A stretch of 64,000 nt of DNA from Pseudomonas capeferrum (GTDB taxonomy: Bacteria > Pseudomonadota > Gammaproteobacteria > Pseudomonadales > Pseudomonadaceae): contig NZ_JMIT01000001.1 of the NCBI RefSeq assembly GCF_000731675.1, forward strand, positions 1,177,526-1,241,525. The letters are read 5' to 3'. This document shows positions 49,930 through 59,716 of the stretch, piece after piece. The number at the start of each line of letters is the position of its first letter. Position 1 is the stretch's first letter. The notes below the pieces were generated by a model. It was not told where the DNA came from, did no database searches, and saw only the letters and a program-made list of their open reading frames with translations. The position numbers and the translations under genes were made by a program.

Positions 49930-52900
49930 ATGAACTTTTCAAAATTCTTCATTACCCGGCCGATTTTTGCCGCGGTGCTGTCGCTGGTGCTGCTGATTGC
50001 GGGTTCGATCTCGCTGTTCCAGCTGCCGATCAGCGAATACCCGGAAGTGGTGCCGCCCACCGTGGTGGTGCGCGCCAACTTCCCCGGTGCCAACCCCAAA
50101 GTGATCGGCGAAACCGTCGCCGCACCGTTGGAGCAGGCCATCACCGGTGTCGAGAACATGCTGTACATGTCCTCGCAATCCACCGCCGATGGCAAGCTGA
50201 CCCTGACCATCACCTTCGCCCTGGGCACCGACCTCGACAACGCGCAGGTGCAGGTACAGAACCGCGTCACCCGCACCCAGCCCAAGCTGCCGGAAGAAGT
50301 GACGCGCATCGGTATTACCGTCGACAAGGCCTCGCCCGACCTGACCATGGTCGTGCACCTGACCTCGCCGGACAACCGCTACGACATGCTCTACCTGTCC
50401 AACTACGCCATCCTCAACATCAAGGATGAGCTGGCACGCCTGGGCGGCGTGGGTGACGTGCAACTGTTCGGCATGGGTGACTACTCGCTGCGCGTGTGGC
50501 TCGACCCGAACAAGACCGCCTCGCGCAACCTGACGGCCAGTGACGTTGTCGCGGCCATCCGCGAGCAGAACCGCCAGGTCGCTGCCGGCCAGCTGGGCGC
50601 CCCGCCCGCCCCTGGGTCCACCAGTTTCCAGCTGTCGATCAACACTCAAGGCCGCCTGGTCAATGAGGAAGAGTTCGAGAACATCATCATTCGTGCCGGT
50701 GCCGATGGCGAAATCACTCGCCTGAAAGACATCGCCCGGGTCGAACTCGGCTCCAGCCAATATGCCCTGCGCTCGCTGCTGAACAACCAGCCGGCAGTGG
50801 CCATCCCGATCTTCCAGCGCCCAGGCTCCAACGCCATCGAGATCTCCGATGAAGTACGGGCCAAGATGGCCGAGCTGAAGAAGGACTTCCCCGAGGGCAT
50901 GGACTACAGCATCGTCTATGACCCGACCATCTTCGTGCGCGGCTCCATCGAGGCAGTGGTACACACCCTGTTCGAAGCGCTGATACTGGTGGTGCTGGTA
51001 GTGATCCTGTTCCTGCAGACCTGGCGCGCCTCGATCATCCCGTTGCTGGCGGTGCCGGTGTCGCTGATCGGTACCTTCGCGGTGATGCACCTGTTCGGCT
51101 TCTCGCTCAATGCCTTGTCGCTGTTCGGGCTGGTGTTGGCCATCGGTATCGTGGTGGACGACGCCATCGTTGTGGTGGAGAACGTCGAACGTAATATCGG
51201 GCTGGGCCTGAAACCGCTCGAAGCCACGCAAAAGGCCATGAGCGAAGTGACCGGGCCGATCATTGCCACTGCCCTGGTGCTGTGCGCCGTGTTCGTGCCT
51301 GCCGCGTTCATTTCCGGCCTTACCGGGCAGTTCTACAAGCAGTTCGCCCTGACCATCGCCATCTCCACGGTCATCTCGGCGTTCAACTCGCTGACCCTGT
51401 CGCCGGCCCTGGCCGCCGTGCTGCTCAAGGACCACCACGCACCCAAGGACCGTTTCTCGCGCTTCCTCGACAAACTGCTGGGCAGCTGGCTGTTCTCGCC
51501 GTTCAACCGCTTCTTCGACCGTGCCAGCCACAGTTACGTCGGCGGCGTGCGCCGGGTCATCCGCTCCAGCGGCATCGCCCTGTTCGTGTATGCCGGTTTG
51601 ATGGGCCTGACTTACCTCGGTTTCTCGTCCACCCCGACCGGTTTCGTGCCAGCCCAGGACAAGCAATACCTGGTGGCTTTTGCCCAACTGCCTGATGCTG
51701 CCAGCCTCGACCGCACCGAGGCAGTGATCAAGCGCATGAGCGAGATCGCCCTGAAGCAACCTGGGGTTGCCGATTCGGTAGCCTTCCCGGGCCTGTCGAT
51801 CAACGGTTTCACCAACAGCCCGAACAGCGGCATCGTGTTCACCCCGCTCAAGCCGTTCGACGAGCGCAAAGACCCGAGCCAGTCGGCAGCGGCCATCGCC
51901 GCCGCCCTGAACGCCCAGTTCGCCGACATCCAGGACGCCTACATCGCGATCTTCCCACCGCCGCCGGTACAGGGCCTGGGCACCATTGGCGGCTTCCGCC
52001 TGCAGATCGAGGACCGCGGTAACCTGGGTTACGAAGCGCTGTACAAGGAAACCCAGAACATCATCGCCAAGAGCCACAACGTGCCGGAACTGGCGGGCCT
52101 GTTCACCAGCTACCAGGTCAACGTGCCGCAGGTCGATGCCGCCATCGACCGGGAAAAGGCCAAGACCCACGGCGTGGCGATCAACGACATCTTCGACACC
52201 CTGCAGGTTTACCTGGGCTCGCTGTACACCAACGACTTCAACCGCTTTGGCCGTACCTACCAGGTCAACGTCCAGGCCGAGCAGCAGTTCCGCCTCGATG
52301 CCGAACAGATCGGCCAATTGAAGGTGCGCAACAACCTGGGCGAGATGATCCCGCTGGCGACCTTCCTCAAGGTCAGCGACACCTCCGGGCCTGATCGCGT
52401 GATGCACTACAACGGCTTCATCACCGCAGAAATCAACGGTGCGGCGGCCCCGGGCTACAGCTCTGGCCAAGCCGAGGCTGCCATCGAGAAACTGCTCAAA
52501 GAGGAACTGCCCAACGGCATGACCTTCGAGTGGACTGACCTGACCTATCAGCAGATTCTCTCTGGCAATACCGCGCTGCTGGTGTTCCCGCTCTGCGTAC
52601 TGCTGGCGTTCCTGGTGCTGGCGGCCCAATACGAAAGCTGGAGCCTGCCGCTGGCGGTGATCCTGATCGTGCCGATGACCCTGCTGTCGGCCATTACCGG
52701 GGTGATTGTCTCGGGCGGTGACAACAACATATTCACCCAGATCGGCTTGATCGTACTGGTGGGCCTTGCGTGCAAGAACGCGATCCTTATCGTCGAATTC
52801 GCCAAGGATGAACAGGCCAAGGGCCTCGACCCGCTGGCCGCAGTGCTGGAAGCCTGCCGCTTGCGTCTGCGGCCGATCCTGATGACCTCGATCGCCTTCA

Positions 52901-53109
52901 TCATGGGCGTGGTACCGCTGGTGTTCTCCTCCGGTGCCGGTTCCGAAATGCGCCACGCCATGGGTGTCGCGGTGTTCTCGGGGATGATCGGCGTGACGGT
53001 GTTCGGGCTGTTCCTGACTCCAGTGTTCTTCTTCCTGATCCGCCGTTTCGTCGAACGCCGCCAAGCCCGCAAGGCCGAACGCGTGCAATCGCTGGAGAAC
53101 CCCGCATGA
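49930..53109 (+). CDS. mexF: MexF-type RND multidrug efflux transporter
   Basis: The protein has 1059 residues and the RND layout of 12 membrane segments with two large periplasmic loops. Conserved stretches include FFITRPIFAAVLS at the start, LPISEYPEVVPPTVVV, the proton-relay acidic pair in GIVVDDAIVVVENVERN (segment 4), and GLACKNAILIVEFAKD in segment 10. It pumps drugs from the periplasm and inner membrane using the proton gradient; the P. aeruginosa homolog exports chloramphenicol, quinolones and trimethoprim. The stop overlaps oprN by ATGA. Confidence 0.95.
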   Translation: MNFSKFFITRPIFAAVLSLVLLIAGSISLFQLPISEYPEVVPPTVVVRANFPGANPKVIGETVAAPLEQAITGVENMLYMSSQSTADGKLTLTITFALGTDLDNAQVQVQNRVTRTQPKLPEEVTRIGITVDKASPDLTMVVHLTSPDNRYDMLYLSNYAILNIKDELARLGGVGDVQLFGMGDYSLRVWLDPNKTASRNLTASDVVAAIREQNRQVAAGQLGAPPAPGSTSFQLSINTQGRLVNEEEFENIIIRAGADGEITRLKDIARVELGSSQYALRSLLNNQPAVAIPIFQRPGSNAIEISDEVRAKMAELKKDFPEGMDYSIVYDPTIFVRGSIEAVVHTLFEALILVVLVVILFLQTWRASIIPLLAVPVSLIGTFAVMHLFGFSLNALSLFGLVLAIGIVVDDAIVVVENVERNIGLGLKPLEATQKAMSEVTGPIIATALVLCAVFVPAAFISGLTGQFYKQFALTIAISTVISAFNSLTLSPALAAVLLKDHHAPKDRFSRFLDKLLGSWLFSPFNRFFDRASHSYVGGVRRVIRSSGIALFVYAGLMGLTYLGFSSTPTGFVPAQDKQYLVAFAQLPDAASLDRTEAVIKRMSEIALKQPGVADSVAFPGLSINGFTNSPNSGIVFTPLKPFDERKDPSQSAAAIAAALNAQFADIQDAYIAIFPPPPVQGLGTIGGFRLQIEDRGNLGYEALYKETQNIIAKSHNVPELAGLFTSYQVNVPQVDAAIDREKAKTHGVAINDIFDTLQVYLGSLYTNDFNRFGRTYQVNVQAEQQFRLDAEQIGQLKVRNNLGEMIPLATFLKVSDTSGPDRVMHYNGFITAEINGAAAPGYSSGQAEAAIEKLLKEELPNGMTFEWTDLTYQQILSGNTALLVFPLCVLLAFLVLAAQYESWSLPLAVILIVPMTLLSAITGVIVSGGDNNIFTQIGLIVLVGLACKNAILIVEFAKDEQAKGLDPLAAVLEACRLRLRPILMTSIAFIMGVVPLVFSSGAGSEMRHAMGVAVFSGMIGVTVFGLFLTPVFFFLIRRFVERRQARKAERVQSLENPA

Positions 53110-54521
53110 ACCTGCTCAAACCCCTGACCCCGAGCCTGCTGGCGTTGGCCCTGGCGGCCTGCGCGGTGGGCCCGGACTACAAGACGCCGAACACCGAGCC
53201 TGCCCGTTTTGACCCTCAGCTGCAGGCCAAGGCCTACGACCGTAGCCGCTTCGAAAGCATCTGGTGGAAGCAGTTCGACGACCCGGTGCTGAACCAGCTG
53301 GTGCAGGCCTCGCTCGACGGTAACCGTGACCTGCGGGTAGCCTTTGCCCGTTTAAAGTCGGCCCGTGCTATCCGTGAGGACGCCGCCAACGACCAACTGC
53401 CGGTGGTCACCAGCCGTGCCAGCAGCGAAATCGGCAAGGGCCAGGTCCCCGGCCAGACCGAGCAGCGGGTCAACAGCGAACGCTATGACCTGGGCCTGGA
53501 CATGGCCTGGGAACTCGACCTGTTCGGCCGTATTCAGCGCCAGATCGAAGCCAGCGAAGCCCAGGAGGCCGCCGCCGCGGCCGACCTGCAGCAGTTGCAA
53601 GTCAGCTTGATCGCCGAACTGGTCGACGCCTATGGCCAACTGCGCGGTGCCCAGTTGCGCGAGAACATCGCCCTGGCCAACCTCAAGACCCAGCAGGAAT
53701 CGCGCACCATCACCGAAACCCTGCGCGATGCTGGCGTGGGCAACGACCTTGATGTGGTGCGTGCCGATGCGCGCCTGGCAGGTGTCGAAGCCACTGTGCC
53801 GCAACTGCAGGCCGAACAGGCGCGTGCCCGTCACCGCATCGCCACCCTGCTTGGCCAGCGCCCGGACGCGCTGAGCGTAGACCTGTCGCCCAAGGCCCTG
53901 CCAGCCATCGCCAAAGCACTGCCGGTGGGCGACCCCGGCGAGCTGCTGCGTCGTCGCCCGGATATTCGCAGTGCCGAACGCCAACTGGCCGCCGCCACGG
54001 CCAACGTCGGTGTGGCCACTGCCGACCTGTTCCCACGGGTCAGCCTCAGTGGCTTCCTCGGCTTTACGGCTGCGCGCGGCTCGCAGATCGGCTCCTCGGC
54101 AGCCAACGCCTGGGGCCTGGGCCCGAGCATCACCTGGGCGGCCTTCGACCTGGGCAGCGTGCGCGCCCGTCTGCGCGGTGCCAAGGCAGACGCCGAAGGC
54201 GCCCTGGCCAACTATGAGCAGCAAGTGTTGCTGGCCCTTGAAGAGTCGGCCAACGCCTTCAGCGATTACGACAAGACCCAGCAGCGCCTGTTGTCGCTGA
54301 TGCGTCAGAGCGACGCTAGCCGCAAGGCGGCAGCGCTGGCCTCGATCCGCTATCGCGAAGGCACGGTGGATTACCTGGTGCTGCTCGACGCCGAGCGTGA
54401 GCGCCTTAGCGCAGAAGATGCCCAGGCCCAGGGAGAGGTCGAGCTGTACCGCGGCATCGTCTCGATCTACAAGGCCCTGGGTGGCGGCTGGCAACCGGAT
54501 ACGGTGGCCAGCGCGCGCTGA
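53106..54521 (+). CDS. oprN: OprN-type outer-membrane efflux channel
   Basis: The protein has 471 residues. The lipobox is LALAAC with C19, followed by AVGPDYKTP, the usual start of RND outer-membrane factors. Two OEP repeats are present; the second includes RRRPDIRSAERQLAAATANVG. It forms the TolC-like exit duct for MexEF. The ATG overlaps the mexF stop, and an intrinsic terminator follows 49 nt after its own stop. Confidence 0.94.
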   Translation: MNLLKPLTPSLLALALAACAVGPDYKTPNTEPARFDPQLQAKAYDRSRFESIWWKQFDDPVLNQLVQASLDGNRDLRVAFARLKSARAIREDAANDQLPVVTSRASSEIGKGQVPGQTEQRVNSERYDLGLDMAWELDLFGRIQRQIEASEAQEAAAAADLQQLQVSLIAELVDAYGQLRGAQLRENIALANLKTQQESRTITETLRDAGVGNDLDVVRADARLAGVEATVPQLQAEQARARHRIATLLGQRPDALSVDLSPKALPAIAKALPVGDPGELLRRRPDIRSAERQLAAATANVGVATADLFPRVSLSGFLGFTAARGSQIGSSAANAWGLGPSITWAAFDLGSVRARLRGAKADAEGALANYEQQVLLALEESANAFSDYDKTQQRLLSLMRQSDASRKAAALASIRYREGTVDYLVLLDAERERLSAEDAQAQGEVELYRGIVSIYKALGGGWQPDTVASAR

Positions 54522-54570
54522 TTCAACCCCTTTCAACGACTCCTTTGGTTGGTTACTCCCCCAACTGTTT

Positions 54571-54604
54571 GCCCCGCGGGCCTTGGCCTGCGGGGCTTTT
54601 TTTT
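54571..54604 (+). terminator. Rho-independent terminator after oprN
   Basis: GCCCCGC and GCGGGGC arms with inner GGCC/GGCC pairing form a long GC stem with a TT loop, followed by eight T residues. It closes the mexEF-oprN operon. Confidence 0.93.
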
Positions 54605-54711
54605 GCGCCTTGCGGGGCCTCTGACGGCCTTGGCGCCGCCATGCCTTCAGCGGTTGCATTTGACCCGTTGCTGGCCCAAGCTCTGCCCTTCCTGCCGCCA
54701 CGGACCGTCCG

Positions 54712-55767
54712 ATGCCCAGACGCAACCGCTACCTGATCGCCTTGCTGCTGCTGATTCTGCTGGTCACCATGATCGGCTACCTGCAGCGAGACGACCAGCC
54801 GGCACCGCCCACGCTGCCCGCGCACAGTTACGCCAAGGCCCTGCGCCAGGCCCATGAAGGCTTGCCAGGCGCTGCGCGGGTGCTGTACCAGCAATTGCAA
54901 CGTAACGACCTGGCCCCCATTCGCCGCGCGGCTCTGTACGCCGAGCTGCCCAACTACCCCTCCCCCCAGGCCCTGAAACTCGCACGCCTGGACCTGGAGC
55001 ACGCAGACCCGCTGGTACGCCAAGCAGCCATTGCCGGCATTCGCCGCTTGCTGCCGGCCGCACAACGCAGCCTGGTACTCGGCCCCTTGCTCGATGACGC
55101 CGAGCAAAGTGTACGCTTCGCGGCCGTAGACGCTCTGCTGGGCCTGGACCCGGACGCTATCGGCCTGTACTTCGGCCCCTTGCAGGCAGCCCTGGAGCAG
55201 TACCAGCAGGCACTGGAGGAACAACCCGACGACGCCGATGCCCAGGTGCATCTGGCGCGCCTGTACCTGCACGAAAACGACTACACCCAGGCCGCTGCTG
55301 CCTTGCAACGGGCCCTGACGGTGGCCCCAGGCAACGTCGACGCGTTGGCAACCCAGGTTCGCCTGCTGGAGCGCCAAGGCCATCACGACGCTTCTCGCCA
55401 GGTGCTGGCCAAAGCCTTGCTCCTGAGCCCCGACTCTGCCTTTTTGCAATATGAGCTGGGGCTCTGGCTCAATCGGCACGAACAGCGCGAATATGCCCTG
55501 CTTGCCCTGTCCCGTGCGGTGGAGCTGGAGCCGGACAACGCCGAGTACCGCACTACCCTGGCGGTGACCCTGCATGAACTCGAGCAGGTCGATGCTGCCC
55601 AGAAACAGTTGGAAACCGTGCTCAGTCGCGAGCCAGCCAATCGCCGGGCGCGGCTGTTGCTTATCCAGTACTGGAAAGAGACCGGCCAACTGCAGAACGT
55701 TCAGGTGCTGCTCGCCGAGCTCGAACGGCAAAACCCCGACGACCCGGTGCTACAACAGGGGCTTTAG
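54712..55767 (+). CDS. Membrane-anchored HEAT/TPR repeat protein
   Basis: The protein has 351 residues. An N-terminal anchor (YLIALLLLILLVTMIGYL) is followed by a HEAT-like helical region at about 75-145 (PLVRQAAIAGIRRLLP, SVRFAAVDALLGL). Four to five tetratricopeptide repeats follow at 155-350, for example DDADAQVHLARLYLHENDYT, ending in the PDDPVLQQGL tail. No ribosome site is obvious before the ATG. Such proteins act as scaffolds at the inner membrane; a role in predicted cytochrome or assembly processes cannot be read from the sequence. Confidence 0.75.
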   Translation: MPRRNRYLIALLLLILLVTMIGYLQRDDQPAPPTLPAHSYAKALRQAHEGLPGAARVLYQQLQRNDLAPIRRAALYAELPNYPSPQALKLARLDLEHADPLVRQAAIAGIRRLLPAAQRSLVLGPLLDDAEQSVRFAAVDALLGLDPDAIGLYFGPLQAALEQYQQALEEQPDDADAQVHLARLYLHENDYTQAAAALQRALTVAPGNVDALATQVRLLERQGHHDASRQVLAKALLLSPDSAFLQYELGLWLNRHEQREYALLALSRAVELEPDNAEYRTTLAVTLHELEQVDAAQKQLETVLSREPANRRARLLLIQYWKETGQLQNVQVLLAELERQNPDDPVLQQGL

Positions 55768-55837
55768 GCCGCCGAAAAATTCGTTGAACCCCAAGCGACA
55801 GCCTGCGGTCCAGTGAGTATCGGACTACTGGCAGCAC

Positions 55838-55852
55838 GGCCAAGCCTTGGCC
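55838..55852. repeat. 15-bp palindrome before the hybrid kinase gene
   Basis: GGCCAAG-C-CTTGGCC lies 13 nt upstream of the ACAGGAG ribosome site. It could be an operator or a small mRNA hairpin that limits ribosome access. Confidence 0.55.
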
Positions 55853-55878
55853 CTGCCTAATGTTACAGGAGCGTCGCT

Positions 55879-57483
55879 TTGGCCAGTTCGTTGGCGTTGG
55901 ACGAACGTGCCTTGATCCTGGCACCCCCACAGCTTGCTGCGGATACCGCTCGCCTGCTTGCGACCGTCGGCATCGAAAGCCTGTGTGCCCATGACATCGC
56001 CAACCTGCACGACTGCCTGATCGAAGGTGCGGCCCTGGCGATCATCGCCGAGCAGACGTTCAGCAACGGGCCCAGCCCGCCGTTGCAAGGTTTTATCGAC
56101 CAGCAGCCCAGCTGGTCAGACCTGCCCATTCTGCTGATCATGGATGTCAGCTCAGCCGCCACAGGCCCCACCCACCTGCCTACAGGTAACCTGATGCAGT
56201 TGCTCTTCCCACTCGAGGAGGGGCAAGTGTTGCAACTGATCCGCATCGCGCAGCGTAACCGCCGCCATCAGTACCACGCACGTGATCAGCTCTCAGCCCA
56301 GCAACAGCGGCTGGACGCACGTTTCCAGGAACAGCACAGCACAGAGCTCGCCCGCACGCAGATCCGCAAAATGGAAGCCATCGGCCAACTGGCCGGTGGC
56401 ATCGCTCATGATTTCAACAACCTGTTGACCAGTATCGGTGGCAGTCTCGAACTGATCGAGCGTCGTTTCAAGCAGGGCCGCAGCGACAGCCTGGAGGGCA
56501 TCTTGCGCATGGGCCAGGAGGCCCTGTCGCGCGCAGGTCAGTTGACCCACCGTCTGCTGGCGTTTTCCTGCAGGCAATCCCTGCACACTCAGCGCGTCGA
56601 GCTGCACACGCTGCTTGAACCTAAGCGCCTGAATGCTGGGCTCAGCCATTCAGTGACCCTGCAACTGCATGTGCCCGCCGACCTCTGGCCGGTGGAGGCC
56701 GACGACGGGCAGCTGCAAGAGGCCGTGGACAATCTGCTGCTCAATGCCTGTGAAGCCATGCCCACCGGCGGGCTGCTACGCATCGAGGCGAGCAACCAGC
56801 GGGTCGAGCACGAGCAGTTCGCGGGGGGCGCCCTCAACAGTGGTGAATACCTGCGCCTGAGCATCATCGATGACGGCCAGGGTATGTCGCAGAGCACGCT
56901 GGAACACGCCTTCGAACCGTTTTTCAGCACCAAACCCGTTGGCCAGGGCATCGGCCTGGGCCTGTCCATGGTGTACGGCTTCAGCAAGCAGTCCCATGGG
57001 CATGTCACCCTGCAGAGCAAGATCGGCCATGGCACCCAAGTCGACCTGTACTTGCCGCGGCACGTTGGCGAGGCAAAGCCCGAGCGCCCGACCCCAAGGC
57101 CTGTGCCCGGCAGCAAGGGCCATGACGTGCTGGTGGTCGAAGACGACCCTCATGTGCGTCAGTTGCTCTGTCATGCGCTGTGCGAAGACGGCTTCCCTTG
57201 TCAAACCGCCGCCAACGCCAATGAAGCGCTGCACATACTGCGTTCATCGCAAAGGATCGACCTGCTGGTCAGCGATGTCGGCCTGCCCGGCATGAATGGG
57301 CGGCAACTGGCGGAAATCGCCCGCACCCTGCGCCCAGACCTGCCGGTGCTGTTCATCACCGGTTACGCAGAAACGGCCATGGCCAGGGAGGGCTTTCTTG
57401 GCGCGGGCATGCACCTGATCTGCAAGCCATTCGCACTCGAACAGCTGCAGGCGCAGGTGACGCAGATACTCGGCGAGCCCTGA
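55879..57483 (+). CDS. Hybrid sensor histidine kinase with degenerate N-terminal receiver
   Basis: A TTG start fits ACAGGAG 8 nt upstream and gives 534 residues; the first internal Met is near residue 90 and would cut the N-terminal domain. Residues 1-125 look like a receiver-type alpha/beta fold (ALILAPPQLAADTARLLATVG) without the phospho-acceptor Asp. A coiled coil leads to the kinase core with H177 (GGIAHDFNNLL), and ATPase motifs NACEAMPTGG, DDGQGM and GQGIGLGLSMVYGF. A C-terminal receiver has D466 (LLVSDVGLPG). There is no membrane segment. It ends 6 nt from the convergent hybrid kinase, to which its kinase core is clearly related. Confidence 0.88.
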   Translation: MASSLALDERALILAPPQLAADTARLLATVGIESLCAHDIANLHDCLIEGAALAIIAEQTFSNGPSPPLQGFIDQQPSWSDLPILLIMDVSSAATGPTHLPTGNLMQLLFPLEEGQVLQLIRIAQRNRRHQYHARDQLSAQQQRLDARFQEQHSTELARTQIRKMEAIGQLAGGIAHDFNNLLTSIGGSLELIERRFKQGRSDSLEGILRMGQEALSRAGQLTHRLLAFSCRQSLHTQRVELHTLLEPKRLNAGLSHSVTLQLHVPADLWPVEADDGQLQEAVDNLLLNACEAMPTGGLLRIEASNQRVEHEQFAGGALNSGEYLRLSIIDDGQGMSQSTLEHAFEPFFSTKPVGQGIGLGLSMVYGFSKQSHGHVTLQSKIGHGTQVDLYLPRHVGEAKPERPTPRPVPGSKGHDVLVVEDDPHVRQLLCHALCEDGFPCQTAANANEALHILRSSQRIDLLVSDVGLPGMNGRQLAEIARTLRPDLPVLFITGYAETAMAREGFLGAGMHLICKPFALEQLQAQVTQILGEP

Positions 57484-57489
57484 ACCGGC

Positions 57490-59571
57490 TCAGTCGGCAA
57501 GCATGTGCTGGGCCTGGTTGGCCAATTGCTCCAGCGGGAACGGCTTGAGCATCAGCGCGGTGCCAGGCTGCTCGAGCAGTTGGGCTTCGATCGGCTGATC
57601 GGTATACCCGGTGATGAAGAGGATTTTCTGCGTCGGTTTGAGCATGCGCATGGCCTTGGCCACTTGCCGGCCGCTGAAACCACCCGGCAAGCCGATGTCA
57701 GTGATGACCAGGTCGAAAGCCCCGTCATGACGAAAGCGGTCCAGTGCAGAATTGGCGTCGGAAACTTCAATGACGGCGAAACCACGCTCGCAGAGAAACT
57801 CACGCATCAGTGCGCGCAGGTTGACCTCGTCATCGATCAGCAGCAGCCGCCCGCCCTGGACCCGCTCGATGACCGGCAGGCATGCCGGTGCCTCTGCCGG
57901 AATCGACGCACGGCTGCGCGGAAACAATAAGGAGACTCTCGTCCCCTCGTTCAGGTTCGACTCGATCCAGACATAACCACCCGACTGCCCGACAAAGCCG
58001 TAGACCATCGGCAGGCCGAGCCCCGACCCACGCCCCATGGGCTTGGTGGTGAAAAAGGGCTCGAAAGCTCTGGCGACATCGGCCGCCGACATGCCGTGGC
58101 CGTTGTCTTCGACATGCAATGCCACGTAGTCGCCTGGCGGCAGCCCCTGCTCATCCGGGAAATGCGCAGTCAACCGTTCATTGACAGTACGGATAGTGAC
58201 GCTGCCACGCTCAAGGCAGGCTTCACGGGCATTCACGCAGAGGTTGATCAAGGCATTTTCAAACTGGGTAAGGTCAACGCAGACCGTCCATGGTCTCACA
58301 TCCAGTTGCCAATGCAGGCTCATTTCCGCGCCCAGGGCCTTTAGTAGCATTGGTTCGATCAAGGACAGCTGCCGATTGACATTCAGTGGCTTGGGATCAA
58401 GGGGCTGATGGCTGGAAAACGCCAGCAGCCGGTGAGTCAGGTTCATGGCGCGCTGCACCGAGTCGCGCGCCAGCTCCACATAGGTCTCCATGCGTTCCAG
58501 GCGCCCCTGCAGCATGCGTCGTTGCAACAGTTCCAGGCTGCCCCCGATACCCGACAGCAGGTTGTTCATTTCATGTGCCATCCCGCCTGCCAATTGGCCA
58601 ATGACTTCCAGATGTTCACTGTTGCGCAACAGGGCCTCGGACTGGCGGGTGGCCTCTTCGCGGTCGGCGGTGATGTCACGGCCCACGGCGGTCAGCAAGC
58701 TGCCATCGAATTTGGCGGCCCAGCGAAACCAGCGATAGTGGCCATCCTGGTGACGCAGGCGGATATCGATCTGCTCGAGCGCCTTGTCCTGCACGAAGCC
58801 GGATACCGCCACCTGCACTTCTGCGCGATCCGCCGGGTGGATCAGCTCCAGTATCGGCATGCCCTGCGCCGCGTCCTTACCCCAACCCAGGATACGGTGC
58901 CAGGCTGGGTTGGTAGCGTGTAGCGTCAGTTCACGGGTGACGATCATCATGGCATCACGCGACAGTTGCCAGATCTGTTCACGATCGGCCATGTAGCTTC
59001 CGAGCTGTTTTTCAAAGGCCTCGGCCTGCTCACGCCAATGGTGATACGCCTCGACATTTGCCGTGGTTTCGATGAGTGTGTGAAGAAAACCCGCAACGCT
59101 GCCCTGCTCGTCACGAATCGGTGAGTAGCCGAAGACACACCACACGGGGTCGCCGTTCTGGCCGCAGGCGATACGCATGGGCGGGTCCTCGACAAAACTC
59201 GAGCGCCCTTCGAGTGCCTTGAACACCCAAGGCCCCATGGTCTGCCAGGCATCGCTCCAGACCGCGTCGAACGCTTTGCCCAGTACATCCTGGCCGCCGA
59301 GGCGCAGCGCTCGATAGGCATCGTTATGGATCACGCTGAGGTCAGGCCCCCACACCACCGCGCAGGCAAATGGCGACAACAGCATCATGTCGACGGCAAT
59401 ACGCAGCGAGGCCTGCCAGCGTGGCAATGGCCCGAGGGCGGTGCGCCCCCAATCGAATTGGGCGATGCACTCGCCCATGGGATCGACCGTTGCCGTGTTG
59501 GGCGCCAGCAGGATGGCCTGTGACGCAGCTTCGCGGGGGGTGCCATTAGCGACCAAATGTGTGACTCCCAT
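57490..59571 (-). CDS. Hybrid sensor histidine kinase with PAS domains
   Basis: The protein has 693 residues and no membrane segment. An N-terminal PAS-like domain (about 40-170, with FACAVVWGPDLSVIHNDAYR and FGYSPIRDEQG) is followed by a PAS-PAC domain (about 200-315, ending VGRDITADREEA). The kinase core has the His box GGMAHEMNNLLSGIGGS and ATPase motifs NAREACLERG, DNGHGM and GRGSGLGLPMVYGF. The C-terminal receiver has its Asp in LVITDIGLPGG. The His box has AHE-MNN, as in the neighbour AHD-FNN. Output protein is unknown, since no response regulator with a DNA-binding domain is adjacent. Confidence 0.88.
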   Translation of the reverse strand: MGVTHLVANGTPREAASQAILLAPNTATVDPMGECIAQFDWGRTALGPLPRWQASLRIAVDMMLLSPFACAVVWGPDLSVIHNDAYRALRLGGQDVLGKAFDAVWSDAWQTMGPWVFKALEGRSSFVEDPPMRIACGQNGDPVWCVFGYSPIRDEQGSVAGFLHTLIETTANVEAYHHWREQAEAFEKQLGSYMADREQIWQLSRDAMMIVTRELTLHATNPAWHRILGWGKDAAQGMPILELIHPADRAEVQVAVSGFVQDKALEQIDIRLRHQDGHYRWFRWAAKFDGSLLTAVGRDITADREEATRQSEALLRNSEHLEVIGQLAGGMAHEMNNLLSGIGGSLELLQRRMLQGRLERMETYVELARDSVQRAMNLTHRLLAFSSHQPLDPKPLNVNRQLSLIEPMLLKALGAEMSLHWQLDVRPWTVCVDLTQFENALINLCVNAREACLERGSVTIRTVNERLTAHFPDEQGLPPGDYVALHVEDNGHGMSAADVARAFEPFFTTKPMGRGSGLGLPMVYGFVGQSGGYVWIESNLNEGTRVSLLFPRSRASIPAEAPACLPVIERVQGGRLLLIDDEVNLRALMREFLCERGFAVIEVSDANSALDRFRHDGAFDLVITDIGLPGGFSGRQVAKAMRMLKPTQKILFITGYTDQPIEAQLLEQPGTALMLKPFPLEQLANQAQHMLAD

Positions 59572-59716
59572 GGTGTTCTGGGTGGCGAATGCTGTTCAAG
59601 GTAGCACAGCTCGCGCTGCTTTAATGGCGTACCGGCATGTGGCAGCTATGCTCATTAGGTTTTCCACTGAGCCATGGAATAACGGTCCCTTACAGGCTGC
59701 CGACGGGAGTGTGGTC

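Noticed and set aside
49939..53088. 1049-codon open frame on the minus strand opposite mexF
   Set aside because: It is an antisense shadow of a high-GC gene with strong third-position bias. Its translation is rich in His, Gln, Arg and Gly without any domain, and mexF is unmistakable.
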